Shown here: piece by piece, positions 10,459 through 22,312 of the stretch | Position numbering within the stretch: the first letter of the stretch is position 1 | How the letters are laid out: every line of letters starts with the position of its first letter | From: Cryptomeria japonica | Taxonomy: Eukaryota > Streptophyta > Pinopsida > Cupressales > Cupressaceae | Reading direction: 5' to 3' | Assembly: GCF_030272615.1 (NCBI RefSeq) | Contig: NC_081405.1 | Location: 157,657,954-157,721,953, forward strand | DNA: 64,000 bases | Notes under the pieces: model-generated | The model's input: only the letters and a program-made list of their open reading frames with translations | The model's database searches: none | Told to the model about the DNA's origin: nothing | Position numbers and translations under genes: made by a program

Positions 10459-13439
10459 CAAGTGTTTGAAAGCGATCAGCAGATCGTCAACTTCTTGCAA
10501 AATGAAGTAGAGTTTTCTGCTAAAAATCAGTCCAAGCTGCAAGATCAGTATGGAGATCAAATCATGCAGCTCAATTCCAACAAGTTGCCTAAAGGTCTAG
10601 TTACCTTGGAGGGCATTTTCAACTCAGATGATCAGTTGAAGAAGAGGATGAACTTGGCTGCAAAGAGGTGTGATTACAAGCCAGTTGTTGTTGCTGAAGG
10701 TAGGTCCTTGAACTTGGGCAAGGTGAGTTCCTCAACTGAGCAAGAAGCCTTTGTTGAGCTTTGCCAACAATATAATGACATAGTTGCTTGGACCTATGAA
10801 GACTTGAAGGGTTTTGACCCTAGCTTAGCCCAACATACCATAGAGCTAAACCTGGATGCAAAGCCAGTTAGGCAAAAACAAAAGCCAATAAACCCCAAAA
10901 TTTAGCCACTAATGAGGAAGGAGTTGACCAATCTCATAGAAGCCAATATCATCTTCCCTATCAAGCACTCTCTTGGGTGGCCAACCTTGTCCCTGTAAGG
11001 AAGAAGAATGGGGAAATCAGACTATGTTTAGACTTTAGGGATCTCAATAGAGCCTCCCTCAAGGATCACTATCCCCTTCCCTCTATGGAGCAGATTCTCC
11101 AAAAGGTCAGTGGCTCAGAAAGATTTTCATTCTTGGATGGGTATTCATGGTACAATCAGATCTTAGTCCAGGAATCAGACCAATACAAGACTGCATTTAC
11201 TACTAAATGGGGTACCTATGCTTATTGTAAAATGCCCTTTGGGCTAACCAATGTAGGTGCCACGTTCCAAAGAGCAATGGATATGGCTTTCAAGGGTGTA
11301 TTAGCAAAGTTTGTGCTTGTATACCTTCATGACATAACTGTTTATTCGAAGCATGCAACTGACCATCTTGGTCATCTTAAGTAGGTTTTCATGAAATGCA
11401 GGGAGTATGGTGTGTCCTTGAACCCTAGCAAGTGTGTATTTTCTACTGATCAAGGAAGATTGCTAGGACACATCGTATCCAAGGAGGGTTTGACCATTGA
11501 TCCAGAGCGAGTGGAGGCTATTCTTTCTCTTCCACTCCCCAGTCACAAGAAAGGATTGCAAAGTTTCCTTGGTAGGATCAACTTTGTGAGGAGGTTCATT
11601 CCCAACTTTGCCACCATGGTAAAACCCCTCACTTCCATGTTGAAGAAAAACTTGGCTTTCAGTTGGACCAAGGAGGGTAGGGCCGGTTTCAAAGAAATCA
11701 AACAAGCAATTGCTCAGGCCCCTACCCTTGTCAATCCTAATTATGAAAAGGATTTTATCCTCTATACCTTCGGAGGAGAATCCAGCATTTCAGCTGTCCT
11801 AACACAGCTGAACAATGACAAGTTGGAGCAACCTATTGCTTTCTTTAGTGAAGGGCTAAAGGACTACGAGCTTCAGTATAGCTATGTAGAAAAGCAAGTC
11901 CTCACTGTTGTAAGGGCATTAAAAAAGTTCAGACACATGTTGTCCAACAATAGGATCCAACTCTTAGTTCTGCATGCGATTGTCAAAGATTTCCTTCTAA
12001 ACAAGGACATCAGTGAGAAGAAGGCTGGATGGATAACCAAGGTCATGGAGTATGACATCAACATCAAGATCACCAAGCTTGTAAGAGGCAGGGGCCTATG
12101 TGAACAACTTGTCTCATCTTCCGAGACTACTTCAGAGGTCACCCTTGTGCTACAAGAGGATCAACCAACTGACAACAACATTCATTTCAGTTGGGTAAGT
12201 GACATGACCACCTTCTTAATGGAAGGTAGATACCCCCAAGGTCTGGATAGGACCAAAAAAAGACACTTTAGGTTGCAGTCCATTCCCTATGTCTTAGTGA
12301 ATGGTACTCTTTTTCGAAAAGACTCTAATGGAGTCTTACTAAGATGCATCGAGCAGAACCAAGTCAGCAGATTGTTAGAGGAATTTCATGATGGCTCTTC
12401 AGGGGGCCACTTCTCTGCAAAGACTACAACTATCAAAATAATGAGGGCTGGTTATTACTGGCCATCCTTATTCAGTGACTCACATAGATGGGTGAGGAAT
12501 TACAAGAAGTGTGCTCTCTTCTCTAGGAAGAAAAAACTAGCTGCCCTACCTCTTCATCCCATCCAAGTAGATCAACCGTTCGCCCAATGGGGTTTAGACG
12601 TCATTGGCATGATAAACCCACCTTTTAGTGCTGGCCATAAGTGGATCTTGGCCTCAACAGATTACTTCACTAGGTGGACGAAGGCAGTCGCATTAAGGGA
12701 TGCCACTGAGGCCTCAGTGTTGGAATTCCTTGATGGAATTGTGACAAGATTCGGTGTCTTCTCCACCATCATATCAAACAATGCTAGGGCATTTGTTGGA
12801 ACCCAAATCAGTTCTTGGGCAGTTAAGCATGGTGTATACTTGAAGACATCATCCAACTATTACCCTCAGGGTGACAGCTTAGCTGAATCTTCCAACAAGA
12901 ACCTCATCAGGATAATTAAAAGGACAATTGAAGACAATCAGAGGGCATGGCACACTAAATTGAGGACAGCCTTATGGGCTGACATGATCACACCCAAGAG
13001 GGCGATTGGTAACTCCCCTTTCATGCTATTGTATGGGAAGGAAGCAAGATTCCCAACTTCCGTGGAGTTACCCTCTCTTGAAGTAGCACATTAGCTGGAA
13101 TTAATAGAGAATGATGCCATGACAGTAAGACTAGCTGAGCTGATGGAGCTAGAGGAGGTTAGGAGTAAGGCTATGCATACACTTGAGACTCGTCAAGGGC
13201 AGGTCAAGAAGGTTTTTGACAAAAAGGCTACTAATAGGGTCTTCAAAGAGGGAGATCTAGTTCTCAAGTGGGATGCAGACAGAGCCAAAGTTGGGCGACA
13301 CTCCAAATTTGATGCTATTTGGAGTGGTCCATATGTCATCACTAGTTGCAAGGAGGCCAATGCATTTCATCTCTCCAAGCTTGATGGCGAAGTTCTTCCA
13401 ATTCCAGTGAATGGGATTCATCTCAAGCCTTGCTTCTAA
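10459..13439 (+). pseudogene. Element 1 RT-RNase H-integrase part of the polyprotein, broken
   Basis: The stretch continues in frame after the TGA at 10456. Breaks are a TAG at 10903, a frameshift near 10965 in CACTCTCTTGGG, a TAG at 11382 and a TAG at 13092. RT motifs include CLDFRDLNRAS and MPFGLTN; the catalytic box reads YLHD (11322-11333) instead of YxDD. The following gypsy RNase H has lost its first Asp (YTFGGESS). Integrase shows HFHD-type H residues, GYYWP, WGLDVIG, ISNNARAF (the second Asp is Asn) and the Glu in LAESSNK. A tail ending KRH-free GPYVITSC to HLKPCF is the usual integrase C-terminal fold. All three stops are CAG-to-TAG compatible. Confidence 0.9.
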
Positions 13440-13658
13440 AGAGGGTGTTGATGACTATGTAAATATTAGACTAGAGGTTGTTTTGCTTTCATAAGTATGC
13501 CGCATTCTCTTTAAGAGGGTGTGTGCTTTAGTTTTCAGTTTTCCTCCAAGTGATGGCACACATATGTTTGGGTCTTCCATGACTCAGTGCCCAATGGATG
13601 CTTAAGGCTTCTGGACTTCATTCTTAGCAAGCAAGCATCCCGTAGAAATCGCCAAAAA
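13440..13658 (+). other. 3' untranslated region of element 1
   Basis: These 219 bp lie between the last codon and the 3' LTR. No long polypurine tract precedes the LTR; only GCCAAAAA is present, so the PPT is mutated or atypical. Confidence 0.6.
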
Positions 13659-13769
13659 TGTTGGCATTTTATGACACCCTTGGTCCATCAGTGAGAACCG
13701 ATCAGTGATATGTTCCATGGACGAGTGCTCCCCAGTTGATCAAGGAGAAAAGCAGTGAAATCATGGTTT

Positions 13770-14415
13770 GAGGTGTTGCCTTGTCGGAAGTTCCTTGGCC
13801 CTCTCTTTCTCTTCTCCGGAACTTCGGAACCCCGAGGTTCCGAGTTTCTTTGCCTTAGCCTCTTTCTTTCCTGCTTTGGAACTGTAGAACTCCAAGTTTT
13901 CGAAGTTCCCTTCCTTCCCTTAGCTTTTCTTCTGTTCTCCTGCCTCGGAACTCCGGAACCCCTAGGTTCCGAAGTTCCTTGTTCTTCAACCCCGGAACTC
14001 CGGAACCCCCAGGTTCCCAAGTTCCTTGTTCTTCTAGTCCAGAACTCCGGAACCTCCAGGTCCCAATTTCCTTGTTCTTCAACTACGGTGACCCCGGTCT
14101 CCGAAGTTCCTTGTTCTTCAACTACGGTGACCTCGGTCTCCGAAGTTCCCCGGAACTCCCGAACCCCGAGGTTCCAAGGTTCGCTTCCTTGCCTTTCCCG
14201 GAACCCTGGAACCTTGAGGTTCCGAGGTTCCCTCCTCCCCCTTCTTCCTTCTTCTCCCCAAAACTTCGGAACCCCGAGGTTCCGAAGTTCCTTCCCCTTT
14301 TGCTTTCTCTCTCTAGTTCCTCCGGAACTTCGAAACCCTAAGGTTCCGAAGTTCTTCCCTTGTCTTCCTCACTTCGGGAGTCCGAACTTCCGAAGTCTCT
14401 GGGTCTACTTCCGAC
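13770..14415. repeat. Palindrome array in the 3' LTR of element 1
   Basis: This is the same motif family as in the 5' LTR, with eight to ten units. The unit at 14262-14289 is perfect: AACTTCGGAACC, loop CCGA, then its exact complement. Copy number differs from the 5' LTR, showing expansion or contraction after insertion or during reverse transcription. Confidence 0.9.
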
Positions 14416-14729
14416 TTGCAACACTTCCGGATGGCGTGATCGACACTCAAGGCTTTCAATGCTCCGACAGCTTGGTGACTTATGCACTTTTTTTGCGGAG
14501 CCACAGGGGTGCATTTAATGTTTTTTGGCAGGATTTCCATCAAGGGAGGTACGGGGCCATGCTGGGTGACTTATGTCATGTCTGACTTTAGGTCTGTCAA
14601 TCTATGTTCCTTAGAATTGCCTTTGGAGGTATGGCTAGGTTCCTTGCATGTACAAGTCAAGTGCATGCACTTCCCTGCACTTCCGGACTGACATGCAGGG
14701 GTCATCATCACCATTGTAACCCATTTTTC

Positions 14730-14737
14730 TATATAAG
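14730..14737 (+). promoter_or_regulatory. TATA box of the 3' LTR
   Basis: TATATAAG is in the same context as in the 5' LTR. Transcription from here would read out into 15.4 kb and beyond. Confidence 0.65.
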
Positions 14738-15397
14738 GCTGTTAAGCCTCATTGTAAAGGGTTCTCTCCTTGCTGGTTGCAGTTTTCTTATGCTCTCCTC
14801 TTCTCTTGAAGACTTGTAATCTTTGCATTTCTGCAACTGTAAGATTGATGTTTGGCCTTATGATTAATTGAAGAACACTATTCTTGCCTTCTTTCAACCT
14901 ATGTATGTTGTGTATGCTTTCTTACCTTCATCATAGGTGCATGTTGTGGCTCTTTCTCTTCATATATGCTGTGTTAACTGGTTTTCTAAGTGTGACTTGT
15001 GGGAATCCTTCTCCCCTCTTGGCATTCAGTGGATTCTAACCTTCATCTATGCATTGGGGTTACTCATATAATTGAAAGTTGTGCATCTTCAGGGTGTTTC
15101 AGTTAATTACTTGTGTCATTTAGGTAGGGAGAGGAACTATCTCTTCTTGGTGCATCACCTCCCTTGTTTGAAGTAATTTCTCTCTTCTCTTTTCCTCTGC
15201 AAGTTGTTAGGGTAGGCTTAGGAATTAGCTTTGAAGTGCTGAGTTGGGTCAACACCTGCACCTAGATAGAGAAGGAAGCAGGCCTTCTCCGGAGATTCAA
15301 CCCCCTTGCACAAGGTCCCACACTTCGGGGTTGTTTCCATGTTTCACAAGGTTGTTGAGTTGATAGCTCAGCAAGGGTGCAAGCTTTTGTGATAACA

Positions 15398-16374
15398 GTA
15401 CCTACCCCTTTTTCCTATTGGTTCTCATGCATTGAATGTAATTTTCTCATTGGCTAAAGGAGTTTGTTGTAACAAACCCTAATTAGGGTTTTCATCCTGA
15501 AATCCTAGCCATTCATTCTAAATCACTCTGAGCCATTGAATTGTAAAGAGTTGTCTATATAAGGCTCCAGCTCTTCATTTGTAAAAGGTTAATAGTGCAT
15601 AGTTAGTAAATAGAGGTTAGAATATCTAGTGATCAATAGAGAATAAATAGTAATTAGAGTAGATTAGGGAGAGAAGGCAAGAAATTGTTGCCTTGATGGT
15701 AAATGAACTCCATTTTCATTGAAGTAGGGTGAAGTGTGTTGTTTCTTTGCAATATGCATGGTTTCTTGTTGAATCTTCATGTTAGATAGTAAATGATTAG
15801 ATTGATTGATGGAAGTTACTGAATGCACTCGCGTGGAATCCGACTTGTCCAAACCAGTAGCCTCTTACTGATTGTAAGTGCGCCTTGTGTGGTCAACTGA
15901 CATTGAATGAGCTTAATTTCGAATTGTTACGCGTGTATTGTTCATGCATTAACTTGAATGGTGATCAGTGTCTGATGGTTTAACGATTTGAACATATTCG
16001 AAGCATCCATTAGAAGATTGCATTGAGTTGGTGTCGGATTGTTCAACCAGATGGTGAGGCCCAACCCAGTAGGACTCCACCTAGTTGTTCATCTACCTTC
16101 TTACATTTGAGGTCCTAGAATAGATTCTTTAAACCCTATGCTTTTGATATTTCTTTATTTCCCATTGAGTAGATAGGACTTGAGTTCCAGCAAATCAAAC
16201 GCTCAGATATTTGAATGTAAGTCCCCTTGTGAATCCAGCATAATCACATCATACCACAAGAGCTTATCCACACGTAGAGACCCTACATATAAGAACCTTG
16301 GAGTTATTTCTGTTGTCCTCATTTTTGTTTTAAAAAATGAAGTACCATTACATGAAATTTTTGTCAAAAAATGA
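15398..16374 (+). mobile_element. Right half of the LTR interrupted by element 1
   Basis: After the GTACC duplication the sequence has a TATA box at 15555 and TTGTAAAAGGTTAATAG downstream, which resembles the R region of element 1 (TTGTAAAAGGTTCTCTC). About 800 bp of non-coding U5-like sequence follows. The right edge is not clear; no TG/CA boundary with a primer site was found. It is probably a relative of element 1 serving as its landing site. Confidence 0.45.
15555..15564 (+). promoter_or_regulatory. TATA box of the interrupted LTR
   Basis: CTATATAAGG lies about 160 bp after the element 1 insertion point, the same decamer as in element 1's LTRs. Confidence 0.55.
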
Positions 16375-18350
16375 AAATTTTACTCTATGACACACTTCCT
16401 GAGGCAGAATTTCGCCTAATCCTTGGACTGACTTAATCCTCAGTCCATCCTTGAACTGCATTTTGAAATTCGTCGCATTCTGGGTTCGTTTTCTATGTCT
16501 TTCCTTCAATTTTGGGTTTTTCCTCCTTGACTGCAGGTGGGAAATTTTCCTTGAATTGCAAGTTTTAATGATTTCCTTTGTTTTGGTCTTTGTAGGGAAA
16601 TTTTTGGCTAATTACAAGTGCACTTTATTGAAAAATAAGAACTTGTAATTTGCTTTTTATTTTCCCCTTGTTGCTTTTTGGTTAATTTAAGTTATAATAG
16701 GGATTTTTTGGATAAGTTACAAGTTAACTTATAATTCTTTTGAAAAACCCCTATTTTAATGTCTTTTGCTTGTAATAGGGATTTTTAATCTCTATTACAT
16801 ATGTGCAAGTTATTAAAACTTGTTGTAGGGATTTTATTTTCCATTTACAAGTAAAATGTAACTTGCACATCTCTCTCCAAAACCCGATTTTGCCTAGAAA
16901 TGAAATAAAGTGACATTTAAAACTTGCTATTTTGCCCAAAAACCCGATTTTCACTATAAAGTGCAATTTGGAGGATTTTAAACTTATAATTTCATTTTTA
17001 AAACCCGATTTTGCCTTATTGATGAAAAACTGCAAATTTTAAACTTGCTATTTCATTCAAGAAACCCGATTTTCACAAACACATGCAAAATCGAACTTGC
17101 TATTTCCTCTGAAAAACCCGACCAACAAGGAGAAACGTTTTTGTTGAAGATTTCAAGCAAAATTCATGGAGATTTTTTTAGGAAGGAGAGGCGTTTTTGT
17201 TTCTTTCCTATCATCATGCAATTGCAAACATCTTTCACGCCAATTGGGGGTTTTTGTTTGCTGGTTTTTCTACTTCAATGCCTACCACGTGGTTCCTTGG
17301 ATCCACATTTTGGGGGATTTTTACTACACAAAGCAACAATCTCCTAAATCGTTTTTGACTCTCTTGCCTAGGCGTTGAAGTTAGAGGGAGATTTGGCCAC
17401 TTCTTGTGCCATTTAACTTGCATTTGATACCACGTTTTTCTGCCCTAGGCGTTTTGATAAAACGTGGCAAGGGTTTTGAATTGCGGTTAATCTCTATTTA
17501 AGAGCTATTCTTCTTTCTTCCAAAGATTGATCATCTTTTGGAGAGGCATTTTCAGATTGAAACAAGGTATGATTTCTTTTCTTTTCTTGTTTCATTTTCT
17601 TATTTTCTTGTTTTCTTATTTTCCTTTCTAGTTGTAAATTTGTAAATAAGTTGTTTTTCCCCAAAAATCGTTTTGTGAGAGAGATTTTCCCCCTTGATAA
17701 GCAATTTTTGAATTGCATTGATCTTCCCCATTTTCCATCTTTACTCCGATTACAAGTTGGATGAAAATCATTGTTCTTCCCTTATGGTTAAAATTTTTTA
17801 ACCATCTTTTGTTGAAATTCCAAGTTGCAAAGATGAAAAATGCCCATCCTTCCAAAATCGGGTTTTTAGAACCGGATTGCATGTTCAAATTCCTTCCCAT
17901 TTTCATGAAAATGTCATTCCCAAAATCTTTCCATTTTATCCACCCATAACGCCTATATCCGTACTTTCCGTTCAAGTCATTTCCCGCAAGTCTAATTCTC
18001 ATTTTTCACTCATTTCTCCATTTACCATTTTACAAGTATACTTGCATTCGGGTTTTAAAAATCCAATTGCATGTGCATTCTTCCCAAACTTGTATGCTTG
18101 TAAAATTTTCCCCAAGATTCGAAATTGGTCAAAGTCAAGATTCCTGGCATTTCCCATTTATTTCTCCTTTTTCTCTCACAAAATCGTGAAGTGGAAGGGT
18201 TGGAGTTCTTCCCATTTGAAGAAGGAAAAATGTTAGTTGTAGCTGATTATGATGTTGCCTTAACACTTTTAAGTCTTCATTGCAGTATACCAGGTTGTCC
18301 TTCAATGTCAGATTTGCCGTCATCTCCAATTCCGAAGAAGATGAAGTATA
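16375..18350. other. AT-rich non-coding stretch with an LTR-like promoter
   Basis: There is no coding region. It contains a degenerate 60-bp repeat (16871-17125), then two CCTAGGCGTT words near 17369 and 17445, a TATA-like CTATTTAAG at 17494-17502 and a donor-like AACAAG|GTATGA near 17567. The layout suggests an old LTR or a promoter with a leader intron, but neither is proven. Part of it may lie in the last intron of the quinone reductase gene. Confidence 0.35.
16871..17125. repeat. Degenerate tandem repeat, period about 60 bp
   Basis: AACCCGATTTT recurs at 16881, 16941, 17002, 17063 and (shortened) 17115, each copy followed by AAACTTGCTATTTC-like sequence. There are four full units and a partial one. 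Confidence 0.75.
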
Positions 18351-19172
18351 AATATGATAAACAGATCTGATATTCTTAGGACAATGCTCCGACGTGTTTT
18401 CAGAGGGTTAGAAATTGACTCGTTGCAAGTTTCAGGACATTAAACTACTCAAACAGGAGTGATCTGGGCCTGCTATTCATTGCATCAGATCATACCAGGT
18501 CCTATGTTGCTTTTACAGTTTGTATGTGGACTCTCTTTTGTTAATATCTAAGAGTGTTATTGCCAAATTACCTGATTTGCATACGTTCCTGTGCATCCTT
18601 TTTGTATCTGCTGCCTAGTTTATGAATAGTGCATATTTACCAGTAATAAAAATGGTATGTGATAGTGGTACACTTAATTGACAACAGTTTATTTGTTTGA
18701 GTCACCTTCCATACTTTCATTGGAACGGATTGAACTAACCAGAAACCCTAGATCTGAGGAAAGAGGATATTACAGGAAGAATTTGGGAAGTTTGTGTCAA
18801 TCTAAATCTCTAGTTAGCAAACCCTTTTTGAGAAAGAAGCTAGGAGGATGGTGTTGTAAAATTTCATTACTTTTCTCAAGGCAGCTTATAGAAGCTGAAG
18901 TGGATTGCAGTGACTTGCACTATCACTGTAGAAGGTTAATGTTTCTAAGGATTTCATCTTAATGACCAGTTATCGTTGCTTTATTATGGCTATACAGAGT
19001 CACGTATAATAATGGAGCAGTTGAAGGTAAGCTGACTTCTCTTAAATAGAAGATTTATGATTGAAAATTGATGCAATAAATTACTACTGCTAGTTTTCAT
19101 GCTTTAGTAGTTAATTTGCAAGTTCTGAAAGTACTTCAGTGCACTCAAATTTTATCTCTGGTCCTCATGCAG

Positions 19173-19404
19173 ATTGACAGCCATAACCCAATTGGTTCAC
19201 CATGGATTGATCTATGTACCCATTGGCTACACTTTTGGAGCTGGAATGTTTGAGATGGAAGAAGTGAAGGGAGGGAGCCCATATGGTGCTGGAACCTTTG
19301 CTGGAGATGGTACACGCCAACCAACCAAGTTAGAGCTAGAACAAGCATTTCATCAGGGAAAATATATTTCTGGTATTGCAAAGAAGCTTAAAGGGAGTGC
19401 TTGA
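19173..19404 (+). CDS. FQR1: Last exon of an FQR1/WrbA-type NAD(P)H:quinone reductase
   Basis: The exon encodes 76 residues from [11 protein letters not shown] to the stop at 19402-19404, ending IAKKLKGSA. The signatures [18 protein letters not shown] and [10 protein letters not shown] are characteristic of plant FQR1, an FMN-binding, plasma-membrane-associated or cytosolic enzyme that reduces quinones by two electrons to hydroquinones. The exon follows a good acceptor (CCTCATGCAG ending 19172), and the leading A completes a split codon (phase 2). I cannot find the upstream exons (flavodoxin core with YSMYGHVE and GFPTRFG) in the preceding 19 kb, so they lie beyond the window or behind a long, transposon-filled intron, or this is an orphan fragment. 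The exon itself has no stop or frameshift. Confidence 0.85.
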
Positions 19405-20656
19405 TTGAAAAACTGGTATTTGTAAAATTGGATCCAGGTAGAGGATGCAACAGAAATAATTTGGTTTGTTTGTAATTGTATCCATCATTATATGGCAGTT
19501 TGTCATTGATTTCTGCTTGTCCATTATTGGTACCCTGCACTGTATACATTGTGCTCTTGATTTGCAATGCCCACATTTTTGGGTGTATAATGCATTATAT
19601 TTCATTGATTTTTATCATGTAAAAAGCTGTCATGTTTTGTTTAGCTTTATCATTATGTTTTTATAGATTAGGATATGCTTCTCAACCTGAAAGCAAATGA
19701 TACTTAAAATATAACACTGTTTTGGTTTGGATATGCTGCTAATGTGGTCTCTTTCTTTAGCATTTGAATGCAAGAGTACGAGACATTTACAGATATTGGA
19801 CTTGGATCCTAATTCATTCAATGTTTGTTTCTGAGAATAGTGTACAAAAAGTATCCAGTTTTCTTTAGGGTAAATGTAAATTCCTTCAGAAGTTTGCAAA
19901 GCAACTCTGAAGATGGTATTTTTACAGTTTGACAGATGGAACATTGATGGTGCACTTCGCATGTAAAGGAATTTCTGAATGCACTCACTTTCAGATCTGC
20001 TCCAAAGAAATGGTATTTATTTATGAATGCAACGAATTGAAAGGATTCATTACATCATCTACTCTAGTCTTATGAAGCATGGGAAAAGAAGGCAATGCTA
20101 AGTTATATGAGTAAATTTTATTACTTCTAGAGAGATAATGTATAGCCGTTGTTTTTCATCATAAACTAAAACCATTCTCATTCTGTTATTGGGTTCTGTA
20201 TAGAAATTCTTGAAAGATTTGTTTTCTTCTTGTTGGGAAACTTTAAATATATATTTAACTACGAGCACTCACATGTTAAAAAATTGTAAGAATTCTTTAT
20301 GTTTTTGTTGACCAAGCATCATGATCCTTTATGCCATTTCTCATATTGTTCTGTTCTGTTTAGGACATTTCTTGCTAATATTGATGTGCTTACGTCCAAT
20401 TTTTCCAATGTAACTTAATAGGTAGCAAGTTAATTAATGCCTCATATTACATGAATCACTTTCATAAAGATAGGGTTCTTAAGATTTCCTGGTACCCTTG
20501 TAGTCCAGCTTTCTTTTTTAACTGTAAAAAGCATCCAAAAAGGATTACATTCCACAGTAATTATAGCTCCAAATGTTTAAGAATTGCCAAAATAATATGC
20601 TTCATAATCTCCTCTCTTTACACTCACATACATGCATGGGGTTTTAAGCTGTCAAA

Positions 20657-20712
20657 GGATTGAACCTAGGTCATTTGTACACCCCGTCTTAACCATGGAA
20701 CCATAACCCAAC
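20657..20712 (-). repeat. Possible tRNA-derived SINE head
   Basis: Read on the minus strand, TGGTTCCATGGTTAAGAC resembles an A box and GGTTCAATCC (complement of 20657-20666) matches a B box about 35 bp downstream, the spacing of an internal Pol III promoter. No tail or target duplication was identified. Confidence 0.3.
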
Positions 20713-22292
20713 AGAGTTTTTTACTCATTTAGTTTCAATGGCTTGTGTGTCAGATGTATGTTCGAGAAGATAATGTGATAATATGATTTATCCACCATGC
20801 ACATTCCCTTTTTCACATTGATTTGACCCAGCGTGAGTTTAAGCTGCAATCTTGGACTTCATTGAGCATAATAAGACGTGCATTTTGGTAGCGATAATCT
20901 TGGCTCAACACTGAAGCAAGATGTAAGCTTTGTGGAGGTATTCAGAAAAATACAGTTGTTTGCATGGCAATGTGTAGAAGAATTTAAAACTGTGGAAATA
21001 CTGTGATTATGCCGAGAGGCATCTACAATGACATACAAATTACAAATATCCATAAACAAAAAATTGGTTTTGAATGAATTTGACGTGTAGATGACAGGGA
21101 AATGCATTCATGTTTCAGCTTCTCTATAAGTATTATTTTATTACTCTTAATCAACTACAATCATTGCGACTTGTCTCTAAGTATATGAAACTGTTACATC
21201 TTTAATGAGAGTGTGAGTGCAACATTATTCAGCTTCATGTCCTTCTTGACAACTAATAAACATGGAAGACAATTATGTGATATTACCTTGAGTTTAGGCA
21301 ACAATCTTGAAAATTTATTAGGTCTGTGGATTTTAGTTGTCATAATTTGGCCCAACATTGGGGCAAGTTGTCAAAGCTTTAAGGAAGGTTTGAAGATGTT
21401 GTAGCATAGATTTTCATAGCCAAGTATGAACAATTGTTTGCATGGCAATGTTTGAGGAATTTAAAACCATTGTTATTAGAGACACGTTGAGCTCATGTTT
21501 GTTTGATTGTCTTGATTAGATTAGATTTATTTGATTCGTTTGGATTAGATTTATGGCTTTGTTTAATGTAGACTTTATATTCAGTTAAATTAAAATTCTC
21601 TAACCGGTTAGCTCGCATTGATTTTTTTTTAATCTTACAAATCAATATCACAATTATTACATAAAATCATAGTAGTAAAGGATTGGATTAATTCATTATC
21701 TAAACCCATACTCTCTTTTCACATAAAAATCAAATTCAGTTAGATTTCAACTCATAATTGCTATTTTCTTCATTCTATTATTTCCAAACCAATAAAATCT
21801 TTCCATCCAAAACTGCTATAGTAAAACATCACTATTAGTACATATCATTCTAATTCATAGGGAGATTTCCCAAGACCTTTGTGGAAACCCCATGGAGATT
21901 TCTCAAGACCTTTGCGGTAATCCCATGAAATTTCTTCTAGTAGGGTTTTGAGGAAATTATTAGCAATCATTAACTCTAAAACTAGACAATTTTTGGATTA
22001 GAAAAATTTGTTTCAAGTTCCTATCAAATATTTGATTATAAGTTACAATTATTTATTTATTTATGAATGTGTCTAAATTATCATTCATAAGAAATAATAT
22101 TATACATATTCACAAAAAAAGTAAGTTAATATAAAATTACACCCCTAAGGTTCGTACAAGAAAAAACAAAGAAACAAAATCAAGCTACTAGGTGGCAACA
22201 AGAGTAGCAAAAGATTATTCTAACATTGACAATGATATCATTATAATTGCTACGAATTGAATTAATATATATATTAAGAACAAACTCATTTC

Positions 22293-22312
22293 ATATATAT
22301 ATATATATATAT
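22293..22312. repeat. (AT)10 microsatellite
   Basis: Ten AT dinucleotides lie within a very AT-rich region. Confidence 0.9.

Larger units (their letters stand above)
5474..15397 (+). mobile_element. Element 1: complete Tat-like Ty3/gypsy retrotransposon (9.9 kb)
   Basis: LTRs at 5474-7124 and 13659-15397 both start TGTTG and end AACA. The flanks are GTACT (5469-5473) and GTACC (15398-15402), a 5-bp target duplication with one mismatch. The internal order is gag, aspartic protease, RNase H, reverse transcriptase, degenerate gypsy RNase H and integrase. An RNase H ahead of RT and a second one after it place it in the Tat group, whose extra archaeal-type RNase H is published. Coding is broken by four stops and one frameshift, and RT and integrase have each lost a catalytic residue, so it is dead. 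The LTRs differ by 88 bp in length. Confidence 0.93.
13659..15397 (+). repeat. 3' LTR of element 1 (1739 bp)
   Basis: It runs from TGTTGGCATT to GATAACA. It is longer than the 5' copy mainly because the GGAACC palindrome array holds extra units between about 14030 and 14260. The remainder is close to collinear with the 5' LTR. Confidence 0.93.

Noticed and set aside
18240-18370. N-terminal exon of the quinone reductase (a PSSPIPKKMK stretch after a CATTGCAG acceptor)
   Set aside because: The resemblance to FQR1-like N-termini is only a few residues. A stop follows soon and the flavodoxin core does not continue.
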